Origin: Obelidium mucronatum
Lineage: Eukaryota; Chytridiomycota; Chytridiomycetes; Chytridiales; Chytriomycetaceae
NCBI GenBank assembly: GCA_025765595.1
Contig: JAIVFH010000013.1
Coordinates: forward strand, 423,204 to 487,203
Length of the DNA stretch: 64,000 nt
Direction: 5' to 3'
Part shown: positions 46,909 to 59,336 of the stretch, piece after piece
How positions within the stretch are numbered: position 1 is the first letter of the stretch
How the letters are laid out: every line of letters starts with the position of its first letter
Translations under genes and position numbers: made by a program
The notes under the pieces: generated by a model
Seen by the model: only the letters and a program-made list of their open reading frames with translations
Told to the model about the DNA's origin: nothing
The model's database searches: none

Positions 46909-47775
46909 CTAAGAAGAAATAAAAGAAATAATGGCATCATAAACATCGTTTGGGGCTTCTGCTTGTGGGTAATGGCCAACCCCATCAACAATCTTTTGGG
47001 TCACCTTGACACCAGCGCGTTCAGTAATGCTCTTTGCAACAAATTCATTTTCAGCGACTGGATCCTTGAAATCGGGGTCTTTGCTTCCCATGATCAACAA
47101 AACAGGGCTTTTGATTTCAGGAACCAACGCCCAGGCTGGTTCTTTGGTGGCACGAATCATTGCTCCAATAATTCCAGCGTGATCGCAATTTGATAGCATT
47201 TTTGCCTTGACGGCAGCGCAGTATTGTTCAACATCGGCAGGTGGTTTTCCAAAGAATCCCTTGAAAGCAGAAAGCCAGACAGGTTGTCCCCAAAAGTGAT
47301 TAAACAACAACGGCGTCAAAGGGCGGAAGTAAGGATCATTTGGCATATCTCTGAAGAATCCGCCCAAAGTGATAATCTTTTCGACTCGGTTTGGGTTCTT
47401 TGCAGCAAACGTTATGGAAGCAGCGGCTGAGAGTGAGTTTCCAACAACCACGACTGGCTCATTGATTTCTAAATGATCCAAAACGGCTGAGATGTCTCGT
47501 GAGCATTCTTCGATGGAATATCCAGAGAACTTTGTGCCAGAATCACCAACTCCACGAAGGTCTTGACAGATGACGCGGTGGCCGGCAGCAATCAGTTTTG
47601 GTGCCAAAAATCGGTATGTGTGACGGAAATCACCGATCCCGGGGAGGCAATAGAAGATTTTGCCACTGGAGGTTTGGGTGGTTGGCCCAGAGTCCTCAAA
47701 GGCAATGGAGCTGTTCTCCACAGGAATTGAAAGCGTTCGTCCGCCAAAGATTGTAGCGAGTGTGATTGAGCTCAT
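46909..47775 (-). CDS. Alpha/beta hydrolase
   Basis: Single exon of 288 residues. Fold signatures are in order: the oxyanion-hole region CLPGIGDFRHTYRFL, ICQDLRGVGDSG after strand 4, the nucleophile elbow VVGNSLSAA (Ser in G-N-S-L-S), the acid-bearing MGSKDPDF and the histidine in DGVGHYPQAEAP. The arrangement is that of epoxide hydrolase or haloperoxidase-like hydrolases. No signal peptide, so probably cytosolic. Substrate unknown. A perfect 22-bp palindrome lies 84-105 bp upstream of the start. Confidence 0.82.
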   Translation of the reverse strand: MSSITLATIFGGRTLSIPVENSSIAFEDSGPTTQTSSGKIFYCLPGIGDFRHTYRFLAPKLIAAGHRVICQDLRGVGDSGTKFSGYSIEECSRDISAVLDHLEINEPVVVVGNSLSAAASITFAAKNPNRVEKIITLGGFFRDMPNDPYFRPLTPLLFNHFWGQPVWLSAFKGFFGKPPADVEQYCAAVKAKMLSNCDHAGIIGAMIRATKEPAWALVPEIKSPVLLIMGSKDPDFKDPVAENEFVAKSITERAGVKVTQKIVDGVGHYPQAEAPNDVYDAIISFISS

Positions 47776-47858
47776 GATTTAGAATAGTCTGTTCACACTG
47801 TTGTTTTTGATGGGGATAAATCTGGGGTAGCTTACCGTGCTTATATCAAACTTGAGTC

Positions 47859-47880
47859 ATTAATAATGATCATTATTAAT
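47859..47880. promoter_or_regulatory. 22-bp perfect palindrome upstream of the hydrolase gene
   Basis: Half-site ATTAATAATGA followed directly by its inverse complement, centred on TGATCA. Position relative to the hydrolase start suggests a possible dimer-binding site, but AT-rich palindromes can arise by chance. Confidence 0.35.
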
Positions 47881-48131
47881 GGTTCCAAAACCCACGCCAA
47901 CCGATTTGATATACTTTTAAGCTCTAAATATTATAAAATTAAACGATTGATTTAACTATTTTACTGTACCATTGTGCTTGCCATTCAGCGGACACAGAGA
48001 AGGGCCCTTATTTCCACGTTATTTCCTTCCACAGAGATACATGAACATCCAAAGAATAATAAGATCGTCAAATATTCAATGCAGGTTTATTTTGAATCTA
48101 ATAGACACAGGAGTAATAACTGTAATAATGG

Positions 48132-48371
48132 TCATAGTGACGACTGTCGCTTGGGCTCATTCTCACTAGAGCTCAATAGGTTTGAGTCGCTGAAGACCAA
48201 TCGACTTTCTCGTGGTGGTTTATCAAATCGACGCCAAGCTGTTGGGTGTGGTTGAGACGCCAGGTCTCCCTGTGAAATGCGGACTGCTTGAGTGTCGTCT
48301 GGCTCACTGACGGCCGTCGCCTCATCAACAGTGGTCTTGAATGCGCTGATTGGGTGCGTAGTTTCACTCAT
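48132..48371 (-). CDS. Small hypothetical protein
   Basis: Open frame of 79 residues starting MSETTHPISAFKTTVDEATA, hydrophilic with no domain, ending ENEPKRQSSL. On the same strand an AATAAA-type signal follows the stop near 48090, which gives modest support for a short transcript. It lies alone between the hydrolase and the alpha-kinase. May not be coding. Confidence 0.35.
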   Translation of the reverse strand: MSETTHPISAFKTTVDEATAVSEPDDTQAVRISQGDLASQPHPTAWRRFDKPPRESRLVFSDSNLLSSSENEPKRQSSL

Positions 48372-48568
48372 GCTTGTACGTTTCAATGTTGCTTTCTTGT
48401 CTTTTCCAAGGAACTTTAAGTTTTAGGGCAAGAATAATATTGTGCCCAGTTTCCTCCAGTTTCCCACTCCACATTCACCACGTTTTGAAAAGTGGACTCC
48501 ACCACAATTGCTTGCTTGCCAATAAACAAAAAAAGAAAACAAAGTTAAAAAAACAAAAACACCCAAGA

Positions 48569-50651
48569 ATGAGCAGCGTCGCCGGCACGCTTCTCTCGAG
48601 CGTCCACGGACGCGACCGCCGCGCGCTGCGGCAAATCGACAAGAAAGACCTGCTTGCGGCTGTGCGCTTTGGCGTCAAGGAGCGAGGCTACCCGTGCCGC
48701 GTCACGTTTGCGCCGCGGTGGAAGTACACGTTTGCCAACATTGTGTACATCACCGACGCGTCGAGCAGACACGAAGTGACGTCGTACGTGCTGCCGCTGG
48801 ACATCGACTCGCGGCTAACCCTGCAATGTGCACGGCGCACACAGTCCTCGTGGTCGACCAGAGCGGGTCGATGAAAACGTCGGACGTGACAGACTACAGA
48901 ACACGGTGCGTCTCCTTTCGAGTCGCTTCGCAATCCGTGGTCCAACTAAAGGCGGTTGTTTGCCAGATCCGATGCTGTCTTTGGAACAATTGCTTTGGAT
49001 CTCGTTGGGAAATCCCTCGACTCTGGTCAAGCCCTTCCTACAAATGCTCTAACCCTCATTGAATTCCATGACTCGGCTGCAGTAACAATCAACAATTCCA
49101 TGACTCGGCTGCAGTAACAATCAACCGCGAACCAATCACCAATGTACTCTTCAATAAACTCCTCTCGAAAAGAACTTCGGCAAGACCAAAATCTCATGGT
49201 AACTATAAGTCAGCGCTCGATGTTTGCGAGCAAGTTTTGGCCGAAGATGAAGGAAATGGGTCATGTGCTATCTTGCTGCTGTTTTTGTCTGACGGGAAAC
49301 CAAGCGATCACTTGTACGACTATACTCAAACTCACGCACAAATATTTGGAGACCAGATTCGTTTGCTGAGTGAGAGATTCAAGGGTCAATTGACAGTTGG
49401 TACGATTGGTTTTGCAGCTGAAGGTACCGATTTTGGCGTGTTGGAGCACATGGCAAAACAAGCATGCGTTGGGGGATCTGTGGGCTTATTTCAAAAATCG
49501 CAAGCAAGCTCGGTTGGCTTGAGTTCTGCTGTTAGTTTGTTGGGTTCAAAGCTGTCTCTTACTCAAACAAGATTAACGGCACTTGCCGGAACGCGTCTTG
49601 CAGGTGCTGGAACCAAAAGAATTCTTGAGTCGGAAGGCTATCAAATTGTCATGAACTCGGGTGACCTTGTTGGTTGGAAATCATACACTCGTGACGTGTG
49701 CCGAACCGCAAAGTAAAAGGGGGCGGAAACTGGCAACACCGACCCCTTTTCACTGAAGAGGCTTTGGGTGTTGCGATTCGTACAAAGACCCTGGGGTGTG
49801 GTGCAGAACGTGTCGTCTTTCAATTGAGAGAAATCAAAAAGGATAAGGATGGATTGATGCATTTGGTCGGATCGGATTTGGTTGCAAAAGAGAGTATTCA
49901 TGTCGAGTTCATGGAAATGAAGCGGGACTTCCATCGTGTCTTTTGTTCCACTCAGAAGAAGTCCCAAGACCTGGCGAATCAATTCAATGATGCTGTTCGA
50001 AGAGCCTGCCCAAATCATCAACATAAACTTCCAATTATTCAGTTTTTGGACTGCTGCGTGTATAGCATGTATGACGAAGACAATAAGGAATATCGTGGAG
50101 TGTTGGTGGAGAAGATGCTGGATACATCCAAATACATCAAGTGGAACGGAAATGATGGATCTGTTAAGGGCATATCTCAAGAACTTGTCATGATGCAGCT
50201 GTTTGGAAAAGGTCTTCATGTCTCCGAGCCTGAGGAGGCCAATCCTCAATCTGTCCCTCAACTTGGAATGATTATGGAGGAGTCCGAGAATGAATCTGAT
50301 GATGACACGGATGAGCCTGACATTCATGATCACGTTATTCCTGTTCCTACTGTACAGGCTCCAGATTGGAACTTTGAAGATTTCCCACAGGCTTTTTCGC
50401 ACTTTACTCATCGCCGCAGTAACCGCAAGCTTTTGGTCTGTGATCTTCAAGGAGTGTTGGATACTTCCAAGACACCTCCCGTTTTCGAATTAACTGATCC
50501 AGTCATCCACTACGAATCGTTTAATCGAAAGAATGTGTATGGAAGAACAGACCATGGCCGTAAAGGATTTGGAAAGTTCTATGCCACGCACAAGTGCAAC
50601 AGAATTTGTAGTTTATTGGGCTTGCCCAGTGATCATGGTCCAAAGAAGTGA
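48569..50651 (+). CDS. VWA domain / alpha-kinase fusion (vwkA-like), disrupted frame
   Basis: Atypical (MHCK/eEF2K-type) protein kinase with a von Willebrand A domain. Exon 1 starts MSSVAGTLLSSVHGRDRR at 48569 and reaches the MIDAS motif DQSGSMK; an intron (48906-48966) leads to SDAVFGTIALDLVG and LLLFLSDGKPSDH. The alpha-kinase part (49698-50651) shows GAERVVFQ, SDLVAKES, a Gly/Lys-rich KWNGNDG, FSHFTHRRS, LVCDLQGVLD, LTDPVIH and the zinc-binding end THKCNRIC. Disruptions: missing bases near 48812 and 49696, and a 32-bp tandem duplication (49062-49125) that brings an early stop. Known relatives occur in amoebae and some fungi. Exon 1 is markedly GC-rich. It may be a pseudogene or an assembly artefact. 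Confidence 0.75.
49062..49125 (+). repeat. 32-bp exact tandem duplication inside the VWA coding region
   Basis: Two identical 32-base copies (49062-49093 and 49094-49125), each starting AATTCCATGACTCGG and ending CAATCAAC. One copy keeps the reading frame (VTINREPITNV); two copies shift it and create a stop. Confidence 0.9.
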
Positions 50652-50722
50652 TTTGTTATAGGAGCATGGTGCTATTTTGCAATAAATATCCGTTACATTA
50701 TTATTTATTTTGAATTAATCGC

Positions 50723-52128
<1,406 letters not shown>

Positions 52129-52646
52129 GTGCTGTTTTTTTGTTTTTGGAAATGGGAGAAATTGTCAAAGTGGGAAGTTCCCTTTTTATTCTTTTTTTTT
52201 TGTCAGTGACAAATCGGGTTGATTTCAAACCCGATTTCAAACCGAGGCTTTCATTTGATATGAAATCTGGCGAGAGCTCCTTAAAACGTGAATCTATGCT
52301 TGTGGTATAATGAGTTTGAGTCACACGCACTCTGATCCCTTCAACACGCACTGACGCACACACGCACTCACGTACCCTACAAGGGGCCAGCTTCAACTAA
52401 TAACTTGTAATAAACTTAAACAAAGGGAGAAAGGTTATATGTACTTGGCAGTGAATAATGTTGCTTTCACTGCCGAAGTTTTCAAACGAGGAATTCTCAT
52501 GAACCAAGGACACTTGAACTCGAAATAAACGAGCCAAAATGAAAGAGCTTACATAATAATATACCTTGATGTGAATCTCTTAAGTTGAAACTGTTGTTGT
52601 AGATGCCACATAATCATTTGAAAAATCATCAAATCCTTGGGAGACA
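52129..52646. other. Divergent intergenic region
   Basis: 518 bp between the old yellow enzyme and arrestin genes, mostly AT-rich, with a CACGCAC/GACGCAC microsatellite-like patch at about 52324-52376. No gene seen. Confidence 0.5.
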
Positions 52647-55574
52647 ATGGGCAGTACAACTACAATCACTATAGAGCCCCTTCCTGATGCCGAAGAAGAC
52701 ACTCAAATAGGAAACTCCCCTTTTGTGTATGGATACTGTGGTTTAGAAGCCTGCTACTTGAGGTATAGTTTACAATGAGGTTTCTGCTTGGGTCTGACTC
52801 TAAAACCTCAGAGGAATGGTTCGCATTGAACACAAGGGCCGCAACCCGCTTCCGATTAGTTCCTTAACGATCGAGTTTAAAGGCGAAACAGTTTTGTCGT
52901 TTGCGAAAGAAAACGGAGAGCGAATGAAAGTAAATAAGGTGTGGCATTTTGACTGCCCAACTTCAGCGTACCTCCAACTCAAAACCAGACCAACTCAAAC
53001 AATTAGATTTTGGTTCTTGTCGCTGAAATTTTGCTCAAAGACGAAACTCTTCCGCCTGGAGCAATTCTCTCACTTCCGTTCCAACTCGCATTGCCTGAAC
53101 CATCGTCGCGCCATGCTGAACTTGTCAAACAGTCAGTTCGATTGGCAAATATCCTCACGCCGCCGTCAAAATTTACGGGAATTTCGACCCACGGAGCACC
53201 ATATGACGGAGCCACAACATATACCCTTAAAGCAGAAGTCAAAGAACAACCAGCTCCTTCCACGTCCTTCTTTTCGTCCCCCATAGCACCACCTCCGAAA
53301 TCTGTAACCGTAGTTGTATTCCCATTCCTCATCCATGACCCCCGACAACTCCCATTACTGATCCAACCTGATGGGAAGCGGTGGCGAAGCGCACCTGGAG
53401 ATTCACCTGTTGAATACGAGATTGAAATCACATCAACAACTTTGGGTCCCAAAGACACGTTTTCGTTTCTGTATAGACTCGCTGTTGCTCGAGATGCTGC
53501 TGCAAAGGGAGTTCGCGTCAAGAAGGTTGTTTTGGCACTGAGAGAGCACAAGACGCTTGGAACCACGATTTCTCATTTGGTTCCTCCGAGCTATAAGTGC
53601 ATTCGGGGAAGTATTGAAGTCAAGAGGTGGGACTTTGAAGAAGCTGGGTGGAATGGAAGGAGGAGTGGCACCACACGTGCGAATGGCTCGGATTTATTGG
53701 TCGAAAGTAGTGAAGACGATGATGGATATCAGGATTTTGGGTTTGAGATTGAAGGGGACGGCGTTGCTTCTGCTGCCGAAGATGATGACCAGTTCCAAAA
53801 TGGCAATAATGACGATGATCTAGAAGATGACGGAACCGGAACTGAAGATGGGAGTGGTGCGGGATCATCCACATTTAGTGGAAGCAGGGAGCTCTCACCT
53901 CCTCCTTCAGCATCCCCTTTAAATAAGGCGCACCCTCAAAAAATCAAGGTCCAATCAAGGCAAACCAGAAGTAGCATGCAAAGGTTGAAACCTAACACTA
54001 AAGCTGCTTCTCGTGGTCGTCGGCAGAACAGAGGATTCGATGCGGGGATTGTGGAAATGTCTGAACTCAGGCCGCGACGAAAAATGGTGGAAGGAATGTC
54101 AACATACAATCCGTCTCACGCTCTCTCCACTAATGCCCAGTCATACGATCATGCTCTAAGACGACGAGCGAACACGTTTGCGGATGGATGGAGTGGTGGC
54201 CCAGGTGGCGATGGACTTTATGTTGAAAATGAGGCTATCATTACAATGCCATCTCTATCAGCTTTTGTACCGGATACCTTCAAAACTTCAGATAATAACT
54301 TGATATATCCAAACCCGCACAATCACATGTACTCTTCGGTTCCCTATATAGAAGTGAAACACACCCTTCAAGTTCGCGTGGAATTGACAGGTGTAGAGAA
54401 AGCGATTGTTCACGAATGCTGGGTCACTATTGCCAGTGTGGGAAAGCAAGAGTGTTATAGTATTTTGGATGATCGAATTGAATTGATGCCTACCATGGAC
54501 TATCACAAGATATTTGGAACAGACACTTGGGTTCCTGCATACGTTAAAATTGATCCCTTTTTGGGTGATCTTGGAGGCAATTCATCTTCGTCGACTGTCG
54601 CTTCAAATCAAGCGGAAGATGAAGACGAATTTGATGCTTTTTTTGGACCTTTGAAACACCTTGTCAAGAAGCCGTACCCATCTCCGGCAACCAATCATCA
54701 AACTTCGCAGTCATCGTCTTCGAATGCGATTATACCGCAATTTCAATTTCGTTCACCCGAAACCTCTTCATCATCTTCTGCGTTTACATTTCCCCAACGA
54801 TCCATCACACCATCCCCAAATCGCCTTCCTCCGCATTCTCAGTATCCGCAAACAGGAAGTTCTCCGTCGAAGGATTTTTTTCTCTCCAACAATTACTTTC
54901 AGAAGCGGCCTTCCATTTCATCAATCCTATCGTTTACAGCAATCAAACACAAGAGCCCACATTCTCCATCAGCATCAGAATACAATGGAAGCGATTTTGA
55001 AGAATCCGAAAATGAGGACCAAGTGCTTCCAACATCATCATCGTCATCGAAAACAGTTGGGCGAGGAGGAAAGCGGAAAATGTCTATCCAAACAAACATG
55101 CCAAACCTAGAACCCCCTCCACTCCCAAGTGCTCATACATTATTATCCGGAGACGCATTGGTTGCAATGCAAAGTCCCACAAACCAGAGGTTGTTTCAAG
55201 AGTTGGTTGAGGACCGAAGTTTCGCCGAAAGCGGAATGTCCGGAGAGGGTAGAGAGCAACAGAGAAGATCAACTGCTGCTTTGCATTATCCTCTTGCTTG
55301 CGTGGATGTGAGTCCGTCGGACGGGAGGGGTGAGGAAGATGCATCGTCTGTTTCCGGGGGCGAAGTTGAAGAGCAGTCAGTTAAGCACCCGCTTCTCCGA
55401 GAGGAAGAAATAGAAGCGAGAAGGAGGAAGGTGCTAGAGCTAAAGCTGGAGAGAAAGAGTCGCAGTTTAGCCACAACTTCTGAAACTGGGCATCAGGAAT
55501 ATATTTATGCGGACAGGAGGAAGAGTACGCCGCCAGTTTTGGATGGAGAGGCGCCTCCCTTGTATTCACCTTGA
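52647..55574 (+). CDS. Alpha-arrestin (ART-family trafficking adaptor), one frame break
   Basis: Adaptor that links membrane cargo to ubiquitin ligases for endocytosis. Exon 1 (52647-52762) starts MGSTTTITIEPLPDAEEDTQ and ends CYLR; after a 49-bp intron exon 2 (52812-55574) continues GMVRIEHKGRNPLPISSLTI, the arrestin-N edge strand. The arrestin-C part includes VPPSYKCIRGSIEVKRWDF and, after an acidic insert, YIEVKHTLQVRVEL. About 960 residues; the C-terminal third is Ser/Pro-rich with charged helices. I do not see a clear PPxY motif. One missing T near 53010 breaks the frame in the N domain. Fold reading is fairly sure. Confidence 0.75.
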
Positions 55575-55708
55575 GAATTCGGAGTTTAAAAGTTGAAAAT
55601 TTAGGGAGGGACAAAAAATAGTGTCAAAACAACAGAAAACAAACTGTGTAAAAAACCAGGCCCCAAAACCAACTCAAAGCAATCAATCCACCAACTGTCA
55701 AACATTCA

Positions 55709-56585
55709 ATGGATTTAACATCGCCAGCTTCGACTGCTTCTTTCTCCTCAACGGCTTCGTTGCCCTTCTCTAAACGCCAACGAAAGAACCCAAAGCCAAC
55801 GCGGTCAGTCCAGGCGCCAAAGACAGAGCAACGCGACGACCTCGGAATAGTGAAACTAGACGTGTTTGCTGTGTACTTTGCGAATCCAACACAACTGCTG
55901 GAAAAGTCAAACAACTGTAACTCAAGTATTGTCAGTGCCAAACTGGTATCTGCTTTGCCCCTTCCAAGTTCAACAACAGCCATTCCAGTAAGAGCTTCAC
56001 AGAGACAATTGAGAGAAAAGGCGCTGCTCGGTAATTGCATCCTATGTCCGAATGTCGTCTTTCTCTGCCATCTAAAAAATTGCCGCACTTTGACACAGAC
56101 TCTAAGAAGCGACACAGACCGAAGCAACATCCCGTTTCCATTCAGCTGGAGCCCATGATTCACTTCTCCTTCTCTTCTAGCAATAATAACAGCAATGGTG
56201 CACCGTGCTCACGGCCTTTAAGTCCAGTTTCGAGTGTTATGGATTCGGACGAGGAGAATGACGAGGAAGAAACTGCGTCAACTGCTGCGACACGTTTGGT
56301 GCAGAACTTTGGACCATTTACTCGTGATAGCTTACCCCGGAGTTCAAAGAGCAAAACCGTGGACTATGGTGCAGATATTCCAGGTAACGACAACCTTCTC
56401 CCTCACTCATTGCCTTGCTTTGTTTTTTACGTTTAGTGATGTTAGGGGTAGCTGCGAACAGTTTTTACGTCAAGAAACAACAACAGCAACAGCAAACAGG
56501 AGTCGGAGCAAATAGAGCCAATATTCGCCGGACTGGAGTGCCAATTCCAGTTGTGGATGTGCGAAGAGTTGGGCGTGCAGCATGA
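55709..56585 (+). CDS. Hypothetical protein, spliced
   Basis: Three exons (55709-56030, 56099-56383, 56437-56585; introns of 68 and 53 bp) join in phase and give 251 residues. The N-terminus is Ser/Thr-rich and basic (MDLTSPASTASFSS, FSKRQRKNPKP); the middle has a Ser/Asn stretch, an acidic patch (MDSDEENDEEET) and ATRLVQNFGPFTRDSLPRSS; the end has a Gln run and NIRRTGVPIPVVDVRRVGRA. No domain recognised; composition suggests a nuclear or disordered protein. Confidence 0.65.
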
Positions 56586-56712
56586 AAAAACACGTACTCT
56601 ATAAGTCAGACAGACAGAGCAAGAAACGGGACTCTTTAATTACTTTATTTTTGCTTTGATAGAATTGATATAGATTTGTTTGATACTTCATTTATCATTA
56701 TTTGTTTACAAA

Positions 56713-57909
56713 ATGCACGTCACCCTCCTCACGACACTGGTTGCTGCTGTGCTCCCCCTTGCATCTGCGCAAGATTTGTTTCAAGGATCTAGTTGTAATT
56801 TAAATATTCCAAGCTTCAACTCTGCACATCCATCCTTGCCAGTTACCAGTTGAGTTTCAGCAACTAGTTTTCGGTGTGTGACTGACCTGTTCTGACAGAC
56901 GGAAAGGCTGACTATATCAACGGCCAACTAGTCATGACGCTTCTGCCTCCTTCGAATCCATCCGACCGTACCGCTCCTGGGGTCTCTGTCAAAGGTATTA
57001 ATAGAGTTACACCCTTGTTTGAAACAACCTCATTTGGGGAAATCGAAACACCAAAAAATAGCAACCTCAACTCTGTCCCTTCTGTATGGATCCGTTGAAG
57101 CCACGATTCAGCAATCTACCATCGGGGGTGCCGTTACGTACTTGACTTTGATTAGTGATATCTCTAAGGATGAGATCGATTATGAATGGATTGGAAATGA
57201 ACGTAACACTGTCTGGACAAACTTCTTCTACAGAGGAAGAAGAGAGCGTGATCCAATAACGTTGGACGAGGTGTGGTCGAAGCAAGTGGTGAGTTTGGCT
57301 GAATCATGTTTCAGAGTTGAACTCACCCTTAATTTCTAGCCAAACAGCCCCGACAACAGCGTCAACTCCCATACCTATAGGATTGATTGGTACCCTGATG
57401 CAATCACATGGTACATTGATGGCCAAGTTGTTCGCACCCAATTTAGAAATGGAACTTACGAACGCGCGAATGAAGGTGATGGTTTGCCATACGACCACTA
57501 CCACTACCCAAACACCCCTATGACTATCAACTTTGGTATTTGGAACTACCAAGGACCTACTTGGGCCAATGGACCTATTGATTGGACAAACAAGGCTTTG
57601 GCGAATGGTGTGACTGCCAAAATCTCGAATTTGAAAGTGACTTGTTACAATGGTTTGATTCCTGTCTCCACGGACCCAATTGTTGTTCCGGCTGGCCCTG
57701 ACGTTCTGAGAAGCGGTCCACAGACTGTGCCCCCTCCAACAACGACTGAGTCATGGGTCCCGATTGGTCAAGCAACTGGAACCGGAAGTGCTACTTCACG
57801 TTCTACTGGACCTCCAGCTACTCTTACCGCTTTGCCGACGAAAGCGGCCAGCAGTGGATTCAAGTCCGGAATTTCAGTCTTGACCGCTGTTGCCGTTTTT
57901 CTCCTTTAA
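56713..57909 (+). CDS. GH16 cell-wall transglycosidase 1 (CRH1-like)
   Basis: First of four tandem CRH-type enzymes, which link chitin to beta-glucan in the wall. Exons 56713-56848, 56899-56994, 57062-57288 and 57340-57909 give 342 residues. A signal peptide is followed by the GSSCNLNIPSF motif, LLYGSVEATIQ, the catalytic DEIDYEWIGNE (both Glu present), NFFYRGRRERD, YDHYHYPNTPMTINFGIW and WANGPIDW. The C-terminus is Thr/Ser/Pro-rich with a hydrophobic end (SGISVLTAVAVFLL) as in GPI-anchored proteins. Intact. Its three introns match gene 2 in position and phase. Confidence 0.88.
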
Positions 57910-58049
57910 AGTACCTCGTTTATTCATTCGACGCAGCCTCTGTCACCAATCTTCAGTAGAATACTTTTTTCTTACACGGCGTCGCCCTCATTTTTTTTGT
58001 TGTTACAGCCCCCAACTCTAAATATACTATTTTTGTTTTTGTGAAAATT

Positions 58050-59285
58050 ATGCTGCTTGGATTGACAGTCTTCGCAGTTCTGGCACCACTTGCAAAAGGT
58101 CAGGAACTGTTTAAAGGATCATCCTGCAACTTGAATATCCCCAAATTTAATGGTCCTAACTCTGCACTGACAACTGGTTGGTCAAACGAATGGTACAAGC
58201 CTCGCTAACATTTTTCCCTTCAAAAAGGTGGTACCATTGCATATGAAAATGGACAGCTTATTATGGCAGTTACTCCACCTGCAAATAAATCAGATATTAC
58301 CCAAACCGGACTGGGGTCGATAGGTTTGTGCTGCGTAACAGGGACGTGTTCTATATTTAACTCATCGTCGGTCATCAGCGACAACAAATCTCGCTTTACT
58401 CTATGGTACAATCGAGGCGACAATACAGCAGTCAACAATTGGTGGTGTTGTGACATACCTTACATTAATTAATCAAAACACAAAAGACGAGTTGGATTTG
58501 GAGTGGATCGGAAATGAGCGCGAAACTGTCTGGACCAATATGTTTTATCGAGGGCGAAGAGAAAGAGAGACTGTTACTCTAAACGAAATTTGGTCCAAAC
58601 AAGTGGTAACCGTCGTGTTTCAAAAAAAAAAATCATTTCTCATTATCAATTCTAGCCTGCATCGCCTGACAATAGTGCCACGACACACACATATCGTATA
58701 GATTGGACTCCTGAATCGATTACTTGGTGGGTCGATGGCACAATGTCGCGTGTATTGCGAAAATCAGATACATTTGAAGCAGCAGGAACCGGCGATCAGC
58801 TTCCTTATGATCATTATCATTACCCAAATACTCCAATGACAATCAATCTTGGGATTTGGAATAGTCAGGATAAAATCTGGGCCAATGGACCAATTGATTG
58901 GACAAATCCAGCGTATTCTCAAGGGCTTTCGGCGCGATTTTCAAGCCTAAAGGTTGCATGCTATGAGGGTGCCGTTCCTACAGTAACTGATCCATTGAAT
59001 GTCCCATCGTTGACTGTTACGATATTTGACGACGGTAGCCACGGAAAGACTCCTGCCACAACCCATACGACATCGAGTAAAGAAACACCGTCAACAATCG
59101 CGAAATCTAAATCTTCGACGCCGCAAGCATCAGTTTCCACAAGTCCCACAGCAACCACAACCACTTCTGAGAGTGCAACGGTGGCGCCGAAACCGCCTCC
59201 AACGTCAACGGCAGCGACGCGAAGCTCCTCGATTCGTCACATATTAAATTTTGCCTTCATGTGTATTCTGGCGCTGTTTCTATAA
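58050..59285 (+). CDS. GH16 cell-wall transglycosidase 2 (CRH1-like)
   Basis: Exons 58050-58176, 58228-58323, 58379-58605 and 58656-59285 give 359 residues. Signal peptide, GSSCNLNIPKF, LLYGTIEATIQ, catalytic DELDLEWIGNE, NMFYRGRRERE, YDHYHYPNTPMTINLGIW and WANGPIDW are all in order. The tail is Thr/Ser-rich and ends in a hydrophobic segment (ILNFAFMCILALFL), a likely GPI signal. No frame breaks. It follows gene 1 by only 140 bp in the same direction. Confidence 0.88.
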
Positions 59286-59336
59286 ATTGTATAATTTTGT
59301 TATCCATAAAAAGTGCAAAAACGCCGATAGCCGAAA

